Source of the DNA: Megascapheus bottae
Taxonomy: Eukaryota > Chordata > Mammalia > Rodentia > Geomyidae
NCBI GenBank assembly: GCA_024803745.1
Contig: JANJXV010000002.1
Location: forward strand, 37,841,001 to 37,905,000
DNA length: 64,000 nucleotides
Direction: 5' to 3'
A program made the position numbers and the translations under genes. Below the pieces are notes generated by a model that had not been told where the DNA came from, searched no databases, and saw nothing but the letters and a program-made list of their open reading frames with translations. Each line of letters opens with the position of its first letter. The first letter of the stretch is position 1. This document shows positions 1 through 14,753 of this stretch, in pieces.

Positions 1-940
1 ACCAACACTAACAGCTACCAGGGTCTGTCTTACAGAAACAAAAAACAAACCAGAAGAGTAGACTGGGGAGAAACATGATACTTAATTTCAGTATCTATTA
101 AGTATATTGTGGGTTTCCAGGGCTTCCATCTCAGAGAAATCTGCAAATAATAGAGAAACCACTAGTATCCTGGGCAGATCTTGTACATTATTTGCATAGA
201 TGTTTCTTTATTCTAATTTCCAAAGATTCCTTTTCTCCCTCATGTTGTGAGTTGGCCCTCTAACACAGGTAATTAGGTGCATGCATTTCCTTGGCTTCAT
301 AGTCTAAATCATCCACTAATCATTCCCCGCTTTGAAGATTTAGACTTAAAAGTAGAGAGACGCACTTCTTGGCCAGGCCCACACCGAAAGATATGCCTGG
401 TCTCCACTTTCACCCACTCCTCGGCAGTTCAATGGAAACCTGATGAAGACCAGGCCCAGGACTAATCCAAGAGCTGATGAAAAGGCACACCCCAGTGTTA
501 CTGCAAAAGAAGGCTTAAATCCTGATCCTTTCTTGTCCCAAGAATTGAAGAATTTCTCTGTCTTCTGATGAGTATGTCACCCATTTGAGTTAGTATTATT
601 TAAAATATAAATCTGAAAAGTTTTTTTTAAAAGCTGGCACATTTCAAATCATATATGTGTGCATATTCTAGATTGTTCTTATCTTAGGTCAATAATTCTA
701 AGTGTAAAAATAAGAAAACAAAACTGAAAAGAAAAATATTCTCAGTGAATACATCTCTCAAAGTGTGCACAAAGCAACCTAGTAAGAATGCAGATCAATT
801 TATGTGAGAAATCTTTTCATGCATATTGGTTCACTTGCCATAGATTAATAAGGTTCTTTTCCTATTGAGTTCAGGAAAGAGATCTAATGGTTTTCAGTGG
901 TTTATTGTTGTTTTTTATTTGTTTTTGTTTTTCTCTTGTT
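1..940. other. Intergenic, nothing recognised
   Basis: AT-rich sequence without a recognisable exon, RNA gene or repeat family. It lies downstream of IFT74. Confidence 0.5.
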
Positions 941-1180
941 TGCTACTGGGGATCAAACCTAGGCAAGCACTTGGCCACTGAGCTATATCCCAGCCCAGTT
1001 TTCAGTTTTTATTTTGAACAGTTTCCTTTTCGCCAGTTTTCATCTTTTGGCTACTTTTGCTTTGAGACAAGATAATGTCTACCATCTTTTCTGTGGCCCA
1101 AGCTAATCTCATACTCTTGATCCTCTTGGCTCAACCTCACTGGTAGCTGGCATTACAGATATGCACAACTGCGCAGAGCT
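941..1180 (-). repeat. Old B1/ID-type SINE pair
   Basis: An ID-like antisense monomer (gggatcaaacctaggcaagc ... cagccc) at 941-996 is followed by a decayed B1-like antisense segment to about 1180 ending in a typical 'ggcattacagatatgcac'. Confidence 0.6.
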
Positions 1181-1311
1181 TTAAATCATTTTAAAATAGT
1201 TGTATTGGCTCTCTTTTTTACATATTCTATACCTGATCTTACAGAACTTGTAATTCCTACTGAAAACTATTAATTGTGATTTTGTGTGTGGGGGGGTGTG
1301 TGTGGGGGGGT

Positions 1312-1533
1312 AATGGGGCTTGAACTCTGGGCCTGAGCGTTGTCCCTGAGCTCTTCAGCTCAGGTCTACCACCCTACTCCTCGAGTTACAGCCACATTTT
1401 CCATTTTCTAGCAATTAATTGGAGATAAGAGCCTCACATTCTTTAGTGCTCAGGCTGGCTTTGAACCCTGATCTTCATATCTCTGCTGCCTTCTGAGCAG
1501 CTAGGATTATAGGTGTGAGGCACCATGCCAGCT
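1312..1533 (-). repeat. Composite B1/Geo SINE, antisense
   Basis: Starts ggggcttgaactctgggcc and ends with a B1-type tail reading gattataggtgtgaggcacc. With the next element it forms an inverted pair about 33 bp apart. Confidence 0.85.
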
Positions 1534-1566
1534 CTAATGGTGACATTTTTAAACATTAACTAAATT

Positions 1567-1812
1567 CTGGCTCCAGTGGCTTACACCTGTAATCCTAGCA
1601 ACTCAGAAGGCTGAGATCTGAGGGTCATGGGTTCAAAGCCAGCCCCAGGCATGAAGTAAGTGAGACTCTTATCTCCAATTAAACACCAGAAAGCTGGAAG
1701 TAGTGCTATGGCTCAAGTGGTAGAGCACTAGCCTTGAGCTGAAGAGCTCAAGGACAATGCCCAGGCCCAGATTTCAAGCCCCATGACTAACAAAACAAAC
1801 AAACAAACAAAA
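1567..1812 (+). repeat. Composite B1/Geo SINE, sense
   Basis: B1-like left half (ggcttacacctgtaatccta), middle linker gtgagactcttatctccaat, Geo-like right half (ctcaagtggtagagcactag) and an (AAAC)n tail. Confidence 0.88.
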
Positions 1813-1827
1813 TAACAATAACTAATT

Positions 1828-2030
1828 AGCCCACTGCTATCGGGCTATTCTAGCTATTTGGGAGGTTGAGATCAGAAGAATCCTAGTTCAAGGCCAGCCC
1901 AGGCATAATAAGAGACCCTTTTTAAATAACTGGGCATATGCCTGTCTTCCCAGGCAAGTGGGAGGCTGAAAGTAGGGGGCCAGAGAAGAGGAGGAGTTGC
2001 ACTCCCAGGCTAGCCCAGTTAAAAAAAGTC
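1828..2030 (+). repeat. Two tandem B1-like relics
   Basis: Two decayed B1-like monomers in a row: one around 'gctatttgggaggttgagatc' and one around 'cccaggcaagtgggaggctg'. Confidence 0.5.
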
Positions 2031-2034
2031 CATG

Positions 2035-2322
2035 AGACTGTACTTGATTTTGGGACCTGGGTATTGTATATACCTTTATCTGAATTAGCGAAGGGAAGGG
2101 GATCAACAAAATGGTGAGACGAAGAAGAAAGGGAGAACCAATGTAACAGCGATACTCTCAAGACAATATCTTGGAAATAAAGTTTACAAATTCAGGGGGT
2201 GAGTGGGAGAAAAATGAGTGGGGGTAACAATGTTTGACAAGAAATGTACTCACTACCTTACGTATGTAACTGTCACTCCTCTGTACATCCCCTTGGCAAT
2301 ACAATTAAATTTTTTTAAAAAG
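2035..2322 (+). mobile_element. Old L1 3'UTR fragment
   Basis: Shares with the fragment at 51225-51650 the blocks 'tctgaattag', 'aagaaatgtactcactacct' and 'cctctgtacatc', ending in an AT-rich tail. No coding part remains. Confidence 0.65.
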
Positions 2323-2332
2323 TCACTGAGAT

Positions 2333-2548
2333 TCCATCTCAATGGAAGAAGTGGCTCCTATCATCATCCTAGCTATGAGAGGAAGCCTAAAATAGGTGGA
2401 TCATAGTCCAAACATGAGTCCAGGCATTTTGTGGGATACTATCTCAAAACCTCCAGTGCAAAAATGGGGTTAAAGGGATGGCTTAGGGGTAGACTGCCTG
2501 CCTAACAAGCATAAGGTCTTGAGTTTAAGTCCTACTAATGACAAAAAA
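2333..2548 (+). repeat. Dimeric B1-dID-like SINE
   Basis: A degraded B1-like left monomer is followed by an ID-type segment (ggggtagactgcctgcctaa ... gagtttaagtcctac). Confidence 0.5.
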
Positions 2549-2603
2549 GAAAGTACTAACTTGCCTCTGCCAGTGTTAGTCCTATTATCAAGAATAATCT
2601 GAT

Positions 2604-2817
2604 GGGGGCTGGGAGTTTGGCCTAGTGGTTAAAGTGCTTGCCTAGCATGCACGAAGACCCGGGTTTGATTCCTCGGTACCACATACATAGAAAAAAAAAG
2701 CTGGAAGTGGTGCTGAGGCTCAAGTGGCAGAGCTCTAACCTTGAGAAAGTCCAGGGACAGTGCTCAGGCCCTGAGCTCAAGCTCAGGACTGGCAAAAAAA
2801 AAAAAAAGAAAAGAAAA
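2604..2817 (+). repeat. IDL-Geo SINE with TSD
   Basis: Full dimer: ID-like left monomer with B-box-like gggtttgattcc, right Geo monomer, A-rich tail. It is flanked by an 11-bp duplication with one mismatch (aataatctgat at 2593-2603, aataagctgat at 2818-2828). Confidence 0.92.
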
Positions 2818-2828
2818 AATAAGCTGAT

Positions 2829-3721
2829 AAATATATTTAGAAAGGAGAAGTGTTTTCTTTCTAACTCATAAACCATGGTATTTTATTCCCTTCCCCAAAA
2901 GATGCACAGCAAGCTTGGTGAACTGAGCAGTTAGCTCTAGTATGTCTCTTTGCACATTTGTCTAAGGACTTGGAAGCATCTCTTGTATCTTTATGGACAG
3001 TTTTCGTCCCTGATTCTTTCCCTTTCCTCCCTCTCTTGTTCACAGAGTAGTGAGAAAAGTGGTATGCAACTACATGCTGCACACTACAAGATATGTAGCC
3101 AAAAGTAGTAAATAAAATGAGAAGCCATGGAGCTAGAAAGGAAAAGTGCTCAAGATCTGCTTGATTGGACATTACCAAGACACTCAGACATCCTGTTGTA
3201 GAACAAACAGTATTGCTCCAGAGGGGAAAGTCACCTATTGATGAAAGGCAACGTAGGGGACATTTTCTATTTCTGTATTCTCTTTTCTTCAAGTCTTCTG
3301 GCCCTGCCCCCAGTCCCCTGCCCAACTCAGCTTCCCACTTGCGGTAATTAAAAGAAAGAACACATCCCAGTGGAATGCTTCTTTGTTTGGGACTTCCTTA
3401 CCAGAGGTTTATTGTCCTCTCTCTTTTGTGAAAGAAAGATAACATTTGTATCTATATGGGTTTGTGTACAAGTGATGTTTCCTATTTAAAAAAGACATTA
3501 AAATCTTCTCAAGTCTTGCTACAAGGGATTTCTTTGATTACCACTAGATCTATCAATAGCAAAATTAAAACTCCAAATATCCTCCTAGCCATATTATTCC
3601 TGGAAATCACAAAGAAATAATCCCATGCATAAAGACATACAGGATGATTATTGCGGTACTATCAGTAGTGTTAAAAAAAATGGAAACAGAATGAATCTTC
3701 CCTGAGTTCAAACTCTCGAAC
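2829..3721. other. Low-repeat intergenic stretch
   Basis: No repeat family recognised. It contains an open minus-strand frame (3325-2861) that I do not accept as a gene: no family match, no coding bias visible. Confidence 0.4.
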
Positions 3722-3729
3722 TACCAAAA

Positions 3730-3845
3730 GACAGGCAGAGAGACAGAGAGAGAGAAACAGAGACAGACAGACAGAGACAGGGAGACAGAAAAAGACAGAG
3801 AGTGAGAGACAAAGAGAGAGAGGAAGGGAGGGGGGAGAGAGAGTT
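3730..3845. repeat. Purine-rich simple repeat (GA/GACA)n
   Basis: About 115 bp of interrupted agagac/gaca/ga units, nearly pure purine on the plus strand. Confidence 0.9.
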
Positions 3846-3873
3846 AGTTCACAGCCCTCTGAAAAATAAATGA

Positions 3874-4114
3874 CCAGCCCAGTGCAAGTGACTCATGCCT
3901 GTAATCCTAACTTCTTTTCAAGAGACTGAGATCTGGAGATCATAGTTCAAAGCCAGCTCAGGCAGGAAAGTCCTTAAGACTCTCCTCTCCAATAAGCTAT
4001 TTAAAAAAGCCAGAAGTGGCTCAAGTAGTCGATTGTTAGTCTTGAACACAAGAGGCTCAAGGACAGCTCTCAGGCTAAGTTCAAGCCCCAAGACAGGCAA
4101 AAAAAAAAAAAAAA
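3874..4114 (+). repeat. Composite B1/Geo SINE
   Basis: Starts cagcccagtgcaagtgactc, has the gagactgagatctggagatc core, Geo-like right half and a pure A tail. Confidence 0.85.
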
Positions 4115-5116
4115 GTATTCAAAACAAAGGATTTCACACTTTAACATATACTACAACCTGTAATAACGAGGACAAGGTTTATAGTTTAGTACTTAGCACA
4201 CAAATTGGTGAATATTGTTTTTGATTACAATTCTAGTAGGCATATAGCAACTTACAACAAAGATTTAAAAGACCAAGAGAGGATAATTGCAACATAAATA
4301 ATATAAATAATTAGGATCCAAAACACTAATAACAAACCTCCAAAACAGAAGACAAATGACGTAGTAAAACATGGGCAGCAAATATGAACCAGATAAGTCA
4401 TAGAAGAAAACAATAATCATATGAAAAGACTCTTGACTGCACTAATCATTACAGAAATCCTATTAAAGCCACAACAACAAACAAAACCGTTTAAAGTTTG
4501 AAAATACCAAGTTCAAGAATTGACTGAAGGGAGTATAAATGAGAACAACCTTTTTAGACACAATGGTTTGAAAATGTTTTCCTATGACCTCACAGCTTCG
4601 GATGTAAATAGAAAGACTTGCATGCATGTGTATGGAAGGCTTGTATTGAAATACTCACTGGGACATGACAATGAGGAAAAATATAAACCATTATGACAAC
4701 TGAGGAAAATCAAATGTGGTTCATTTATGCAGAGGCATATAATACACAGTAATTTTAAAAATACACAGACTCTATAAAAGTCAACAAGGGAACTTCCATG
4801 GTGATACATGCCTATACTCTTCGCATTTAGGAAGCTGAAAGCAAGAGAATTTTTTGAGGTTAAGGTCAGTCTGGGTTCCACAAAAAGACCCTGTCAAAAC
4901 CAGAAATCAACAATAATATGCAAAGGAAAAAATCAAGGTACTGAATGACACTATATATTTAAAATTTTAAAGCACACAGATAATTCTATATTTTGTATGC
5001 AAACATAAATGGAGGGAAAGCATAAGAAATAACTTGCAATAATAAACACCAAATTTAAGATGGTAATTGATTCTAGGCTTTGAGTTTGGGGAGGGAAACA
5101 AACAAAACATTGTCAC
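4115..5116. other. Mostly unassigned; one B1-like relic
   Basis: A B1-like relic is visible near 4795-4905 (gatacatgcctatactctt). The rest is AT-rich with no recognised feature. Confidence 0.45.
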
Positions 5117-5132
5117 TGGGATGTCTATTTCT

Positions 5133-5977
5133 TCTTTTTTTCATATATTTTTATTGTAATTAATAGAAGGGTTACATGATATTTGCCAGATAGATGGTGC
5201 ATTAATTCACATACATTGATACCCTTTCACATGTCTTGGTCCCCATTTCCCTCCCCCCCACCCCACCCCTCATCTTGTTTTCCCCCCTTCCCTATCCAAT
5301 TTCAAATAACCAAATACAAATATATCCGATATATCAGGTAACAAAGTGAGATACTGTAACAATATGAGATAACCAAGGGACAGCAAAAGAGATGAGAGAT
5401 AACATAGTACCTTAAAACAACAATCATTCATTATATGGCTTATGGTTCTATATCCTAGAGATCCTTTCATTCAGCATCCTACTATATGGCCTTATGTATC
5501 AAGGTTTTGCTCTATTGCAAATCTCTGCTAGGAGAGCCCAAGGTTTCTACCGATTAGGACAAATGAGGGAAACCATTGAGCCTAGTTCCTTTGAGTCTGG
5601 CTTACTGCACTTAATATGATTTTTTCTAAGTCTTTCCATTTCCTAACAAATGGGGCAATGTCGTTCTTTCTGACAGCAGCATAGAATTCCATTGTGTACA
5701 AATACCACATCTTGTTGATCCATTCATCAACTGAGGGACATCTAGGTTGGTTCCATATCTTTGCTATGGTAAATAGTGCTGCAATGAACATTGTTGTGCT
5801 GGTGGATTTAGTATGTCCTTGTTTCTGGATGATTGGGTAAATGCCAAGTAGTGGAATTGCTAGGTCATAGGGAAGCTCTATGTTTAGTCTTTTGAGGAAA
5901 TGCTATACTGCTTTCCATAGTGGTTGAACGAGTTTGCACTTCCACCAACAGTGTAGTAGTGATCCCTCCTGGCCACA
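5133..5977 (-). mobile_element. 5'-truncated L1 with perfect 16-bp TSD
   Basis: Minus-strand L1 3' end: the ORF2 C-terminus (translation contains MFIAALFTIAKIWNQPRCPS), 3'UTR and an A tail (T-run near 5135). The duplication tgggatgtctatttct is present at 5117-5132 and 5978-5993, identical, so this is a young insertion. Confidence 0.95.
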
Positions 5978-6488
5978 TGGGATGTCTATTTCTGTTGTCA
6001 TATTTGTTACAATACATATCTGCAAGGATAAGATTAACAATTCTCCAAGTCGGGATAATGGCATTCGTAGAGCCTTTTTGTTATTTTGTAAGTTTTTTCT
6101 ATTGACTGAACTTTTAATATTTTTCTCAACAAGATTATAAGTATTAATTACCATGACTGCTTTTAAAGAGACAAATTATCACTTAAGACATTGAACAAAA
6201 CACAACGGTGTCGTGACCTAAAATTATAATCATGGAAATGGAAATGAATGGATCCATTAGGCAATGGTTTGGAGTTAGAGTTTTTACAAGTTACTGAAGA
6301 GTAAGGCACAGAAAGATATGAATGATCTCTCTGAATTTTGAATTCAGTTTTGCATGTAGACTTACTCTTTGCTTAGAGATTATCTGAAAATAATGTGCCT
6401 CTGTTGGGTAAAACTATAGCTAGTATGAAACTACCTGTGTAGTTTCACTCAAAGTTCAAAGTAGTACCATTTAAAAGTTGCTATGTGG

Positions 6489-6667
6489 GGGCGCTGGGAG
6501 TTAGGCCTAGTGGTAAGAGTGCTTGCCTAGCATGCATGAAGACCTGGGTTTGATTCCTTGGTACCACATACATAGAAAAAAAGCTGGAAGTGGTGGTGTG
6601 GCTCAAGTGGTAGAAAGCCCAAGGACAGTGCTCAGGCCCTGAGTTCAAGTCCCACAATTGGCCAAAA
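6489..6667 (+). repeat. IDL-Geo SINE with perfect TSD
   Basis: Dimeric SINE flanked by an identical 16-bp duplication (aaaagttgctatgtgg) at 6473-6488 and 6668-6683. Confidence 0.95.
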
Positions 6668-6683
6668 AAAAGTTGCTATGTGG

Positions 6684-9549
<2,866 letters not shown>

Positions 9550-10473
9550 AAATTTTTTTAACATTTTAGGGCAAGGAAGTTTATTATTTGTCTTTGGAAA
9601 CAAACATAAAGTGAACATAAGAGGAAAACCAACTAACCTGATATAAATACATAAGGTTGGGAAAACTTCACTTTATAATAAATATATAATAAAGTAACAT
9701 GACAGCGAGAATCAAACATTTCACTTCCCCTCCAAAGCCCCAAATTTCTCAACCATCACCATTCTATTCAATAGCACCAAAGATTTTTTTTAAGGTGAAA
9801 TGGAGGACTTGGAGGAATGAAGCACCGTGGGGGCTAAGATGTTTTCTTGTTCAAATCTTTATAGAGCTGATAAGACATCAAGAATTTGTAGTGGGGATGG
9901 GGACAATACAGACCCCCCAAAAAGACATAGAAACCCTCTTCAGTGATTACATCTCACAATGTTCTTGACTCTACCTCGTGAAAAAAAAAGATGGTAATGA
10001 GTTACCTTATTCAAAGCATCTTCTTGTTCTTCTTTATTGAGATTGAGTAATTACATTCATAATCATTTTTACATTCACACTATAAGGATCATCATACTCA
10101 TTACAAAGTTTATAATTAACAAGAAATACAAAGACCTCAAGTTGTACATAGGAAAAATATTTAACTCTTTGAACATTAATGATAACATTATATTTTCCTG
10201 ATCAGGTGATATGTGCACTTCTTCCCTGTTACTTAGTTTCAGCTATTCCCTCTTTCTTTCCCATTTCCTCCCTCCCCTCATTGTCCTAGAGTTGTTTCAT
10301 TCATCTTCATCGATGTCTAGTGCAACTGACAGGCCCTAGAAGTATCTTCTGTATTAACTAAAACCTCTCAGTATAGAGTTATGCTTGTTTAGTGTTTTTT
10401 AAATTGAAATGTGAATCATATCATAAAATTCACACTTGTGCAATGAACATTTTCAACATCTAAAAATAAATTT
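9550..10473. other. Intergenic, unassigned
   Basis: AT-rich. 10390-10470 resembles the old mammalian repeat with 'cataaaattcacacttgtgc'. No coding signal. Confidence 0.35.
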
Positions 10474-10665
10474 GGGGGCCGGGTGTTTGGCATAGTGGTA
10501 GAGTGCTTGCCTAGCATGCACTAAGACCCAGATTTGATTCCTTGGTACCAGATACATAGAAAAAACTGGAAGTGGTTCGGTGGCTCAAGTGGTAGAGCTC
10601 TAGCCTTGAGAAAGCCCAAGGACAGTGCTCAGGGCCTGAGTTCAAGCAAGGACTGGCAAAAAAAA
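10474..10665 (+). repeat. IDL-Geo SINE
   Basis: Dimer starting gggggccgggtgtttggc and ending gactggcaaaaaaa. Confidence 0.9.
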
Positions 10666-10770
10666 TGTAAATTAAAATAAAAATGAATTTTGTTCCTTTG
10701 AGTAGTACCACTTCAACTTTCTCATTTCCCATCCCTATAGGCAACCACTCTAGTTTAAATATTGTGAATA

Positions 10771-10960
10771 GGTGCTGAGAATTTGGCTTAGTGGTAGAGT
10801 ACTTGCCTAGTATACATGAAGACCAGGGTTTGATTCCTCGGTACCACATACATAGAAAAAGCCAGAAGTGGTGTGGTAGAGCTCTAGCCTTGAGAAAGTC
10901 CAAGGACAGTGCTCAGGCCCTAAGTTCAAGCCCCAGGACTGGCAAATTAAATAAAATAAA
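10771..10960 (+). repeat. IDL-Geo SINE with TSD, Geo arm internally deleted
   Basis: Second copy in the same orientation about 100 bp on. The Geo monomer lacks the 'ctgtggctcaag' stretch. TSD taaatattgtgaata (10756-10770) and taaatattatgaata (10961-10975) differ by one base. Confidence 0.92.
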
Positions 10961-10975
10961 TAAATATTATGAATA

Positions 10976-11240
10976 TTTTAGACAATACATAATATGACAC
11001 CTTTTGGTTTCCTACTTAGCATATTTGCATGGTTTACCATGATGTAACATGAATACTCTACTCCTGTTTAGACTGAATATTTCATTCCATTATATGTATA
11101 TACCATATTTTATTTATCCATTCATAAGTTGAACAATTGGGCTATTTCTACTTTTCTATTGCTCCAAATAATGCTCTAAATAAGTGCTCTAAATATTTGC
11201 TTTCAACTTTTTGGGAATGTATTTAGGTAATCGCTATCAT
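10976..11240 (-). mobile_element. Ancient L1 fragment, antisense
   Basis: The plus strand reads 'ccattatatgtatataccat', 'tatccattcataagttgaac' and 'ttgctccaaataatgctc', the antisense of the ORF2 C-terminal region of old mammalian L1s. Interrupted upstream by the two SINEs. Confidence 0.6.
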
Positions 11241-11279
11241 TGAGTAACTTGATGTTTAACTGTGTTTGTGTATGTGGTG

Positions 11280-11640
11280 TGTTTGTAGTGCTAAGGCTTA
11301 AACTTAGCACCTCATGCACGTGACACAAGCGCTCCACCACAGAATCACATCCCAGCCCAGCCTTCAGAGTTTTTGAGACAGAAACTCACTATGCGGCCCA
11401 AACTGGCTTTGAACTCATGATCCTCCTTCTCCCCAGGATTATAAACACATGACACCATGTGGTAATATTTAACTTTGGGTAGGGGGAGAAGTAAGTGGGA
11501 TGGAAACACAAAGATACTGGGATTTGAACTCAGAACTTTGCCCTTGCTACATAAATTCTCTTGGATCCTTTTTTCCAAGACTGACCTGAACCATGATCCT
11601 CCTATTCGTGGATGACAGGAATATACCCCCAGCTTTTACT
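11280..11640 (-). repeat. Two B1-dID-type SINEs, antisense
   Basis: ID-like antisense (cttaaacttagcacctcatg) then B1-like antisense (gatcctcc...gattataaac) to about 11460. A second degraded pair follows to about 11640. Confidence 0.55.
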
Positions 11641-12489
11641 GTTAGGATGGGATCACATTCATTTTTTTTCTGGACCGGCAAAAAGGGGCAATGAGGGTGG
11701 TTTGAATATACTGTAAACAGGTGTAGAACATCACAGTGAAATTACCTCTAATATACCTATTGCATGGTGATAATTTCTTTTTTAAGTGGAGATTATAGAG
11801 TTAAAAAACTAAATGTGAGAGAAGAAGCCTCGAGTAGATCATCTGGCCTTCTGCATTACAAAGGTAGTAACTCCAGCATACTCCAGGATGAAGCCGAAAT
11901 CCATCCATCTACTGTGGCACTTTTGTTATTTCCTCCCAAGGGATGCCTGCCTTTCTCTGCAGACTACATGGGAAGCTGGAGAAGCTGGAAAAGCAGTTTT
12001 CTTTTCCTCTCCTTCTTAACCATTTCCCCTAATCCTGAGACACAAGGTCTCTGCTTTGTCCTTGGTGGGAGTAGGAAGCTGTGAGTAGGGCTTGGGCTAG
12101 GGGATCACTAAGACAGCCTGCTCAACTACAGATGTTTAGGAAAAGGTCATTTTAATACGAGGTTAAAGACAAAGGCTTTCTAACATCAACTATTTATTTC
12201 ATTTTAAAAAATTCTGATGGTATCAGATATTTTCACCTACATGTCAGCCTTGGCTTCCTGCCATAGTGAGTTAATGTTGAAAATGATAACATAGAAAATG
12301 AGATATATTTCAACTTGGGTAGTTAGCTCAACTATTGTCTTCTAATCTTAAATGGCTTAGTAATAGTTCCTGGTTCACTTTCTGCCAAGTATAATCTTAG
12401 CTGATGAAGTCTGTCTTTCTTCCTTGGTATTTTCATGGTAAGAATCATGCTTCACAAAAGTAGTTTATATGTATTTGTCTGTTTCACAC

Positions 12490-12700
12490 AGATGGGGGGA
12501 GTTGAACTCAAGGCTTGGGCAGTGTATTTGATTAAGCTTTTGTGCTTAAGACTAGCACTCTACCATTTGAACCATACTCTACTTTCTTTTTTTCCCCTGG
12601 TGGAAAATCCGAGATGTGTCTCAAATTTTCCTGCCAAGGCAAACTGTGATCCTCAGATCTCAGCCTCCTGAGTAGCTAGGATTACAGGCGTGAGCCACCC
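12490..12700 (-). repeat. Composite B1/Geo SINE, antisense
   Basis: Geo-like half (ggggagttgaactcaaggct) then B1-like half ending attacaggcgtgagccaccc. Confidence 0.82.
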
Positions 12701-13820
12701 AACTTTAAAGTAAAAAATAATCTGAATTAATATTGCTAACCTCACTCTAGGTTTTTTTTCTGTTATGACAACCTTGTTTAGTGTGTCTGAATCTCTTTCA
12801 GATGACAGCAAAACTACTGACTCATACTTTCTTGAAACATGCTTTATATCAGACTCTCCAATGGGCATTATTCCCTCTTGTGGCAAAGTCTCCTTCATGT
12901 GTAACCACTTGCAGGAAGACAGATAAAACAATCACACAGAAAAACTGTGGTTATCCACTCTCAGGCTGTCTGCAGTCCTCTTACACAATAAAGTTTTCAG
13001 AACAGTTGTCCATGATTACGCATTATGAGAGAAAAAGTTATGCAGCAAAGTATACGATCTTCAAAAATAAGAATACAAGACTTCTATATGCATATCAAAA
13101 CTTATGCATATTTTAAAATAGAATTGTTTTTGAGTTAAGACTTTAAAAAGCTGGGGGAGGGATAAAAACACATCCAGGATACTCTTCATTAAAACACAAT
13201 AAAATTTCTAATTTGAATAAGTTTGGTTAATAAGAAATTAAAAAGAAAGTACACACATGTAAGCCCAGCACTCAGTAGGCAGAGGTAAGAAGATCATGAA
13301 TCTAATCCTACTTAAGACTATATAATAAGACCCTGTCTAAAAAAATACACAAAAAATAATTTAAAAGATCTCATTTATTGACATAAAGATGTGGAAAAGA
13401 CTTGCTAGGTTTTGCATGTTGGTTTTCATTAGTAACACCACTCAATATGTTTGTTCAGTCTGTATCTTCTTCCTATATGACTTTCAAGGTATTATGTCAA
13501 CACGAATGGAGTTCACTGAGTGATGTGACGGACGGACAGACAGAGGAAAGCTGGCTCGTGGAGATAGTCATCTCTAGGCCTACACCAGCAAAGAATATTC
13601 TTGCTGGATTTGTTGAAAGGCTCTAAAAGGAAGGAAGAGACATTAGTGAGAACTTCCCTCAGATAAAACAGTTCTAGTTTAAAGAAATCCTGCTCAGTTA
13701 TGTTCCCCAAATATCATATGTAAGATGAGTAAGTTAGGGCGGAAGTTGGAAACCTTGCTTTTTTCCCCCAAGAAATATTTTTCCTGCCAAATTTCCTATT
13801 GTTATGACACAAGAAAATAG

Positions 13821-13858
<38 letters not shown>

Positions 13859-14400
13859 ACAGAACCTCCCCCCTCCACCCAAGGAATAGGCAAATCTAGC
13901 AGGATTCAATAATAGCAGCTCCTCCCTAATGATCTTAATTTAATCTCTCATTATTTCTTAACACCCCCATCTACATACCAGTCATATTAGGTTTCCATTC
14001 TACTAATACTTCATAATGGGGACTAAGTTTTAATACATAAAGCCCCAAAGGCAATCAAAATATATCCAAGTTACAGCACTACCATCTAGCCTTTTCTCAT
14101 AAATATTAGACATGTAAACTTCAACTTTTCATTGCAATTCTAATTATATGTATATCACAAATATTTTTGAAAATATAAAAAAGCCAAAGGAGGATTAAAT
14201 CACCCAGAATTCTACCACTGGGGAAAAAGAAAGTCCTTATTAACAATATACATGTACATATATATACATGTGTGTATATAGAGTAAATATGTAATATATA
14301 GTAAATATATATAGCAAATATATATAGTTGGTAATTAATTTTAAAAAGATACAGAAGAAACAAGGTCAAGAACACTTCAGAAATAGAACAAACTACCTGA
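12701..14400. other. Intergenic; minor repeats
   Basis: A B1-like relic lies at about 13252-13355 and a (CA)n tract at 13822-13861. 12800-13010 ends in an AATAAA-containing block that could be a solo LTR, not assignable by eye. No gene. Confidence 0.4.
13822..13861. repeat. (CA)n microsatellite
   Basis: About 40 bp of CA repeat with one CATA interruption near its 3' end. Confidence 0.95.
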
Positions 14401-14401
14401 G

Positions 14402-14625
14402 TGCTGGTAGACCATATCTGGAATCATAGATATTTGGGAGGCTGAGATCTGAGGATCATGATTCAAAGCCAATTCAGGCTGGAAAGTTCGTGGTACTCTT
14501 TTCTTCAGCTAACCACTAAAAAGCCAGAAGTGGAATTGTGCTTCAAATGGTAGAACACTAGCCTTGAGCAGAAAAACAGCCCCCAGACCCTGAGTTCAAG
14601 ACACAGGACTGGCACAAATAACAAA
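14402..14625 (+). repeat. Composite B1/Geo SINE
   Basis: gtgctggtagaccatatctg opens a diverged B1-like half, then the Geo-like half with a deletion after 'ttgagcagaaaaacag'. Confidence 0.8.
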
Positions 14626-14753
14626 AACAAAAGTAAACAAAAAGCCAACATACATAAATTTTATGGCATGTAGATAGTATCTCAAGAAAAAGCTTGTTTT
14701 CTTGGTATCTTTTCTTTTTTGTTCTTTTTTTCTTTTCTTTTTTTAAAGAAGCT

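Noticed and set aside
2604..2700. tRNA-like boxes in IDL monomers as tRNA genes
   Set aside because: A/B-box-like motifs belong to SINE monomers; no cloverleaf with proper anticodon arm and acceptor could be drawn, and the copies carry SINE tails and TSDs.
2861..3325. 154-codon open frame on the minus strand
   Set aside because: No recognisable family, unstructured composition, no splice or promoter context; fits chance in non-repetitive DNA.
12781..13116. 111-codon open frame, plus strand
   Set aside because: No family resemblance and overlaps a possible LTR-like block; not supported as coding.
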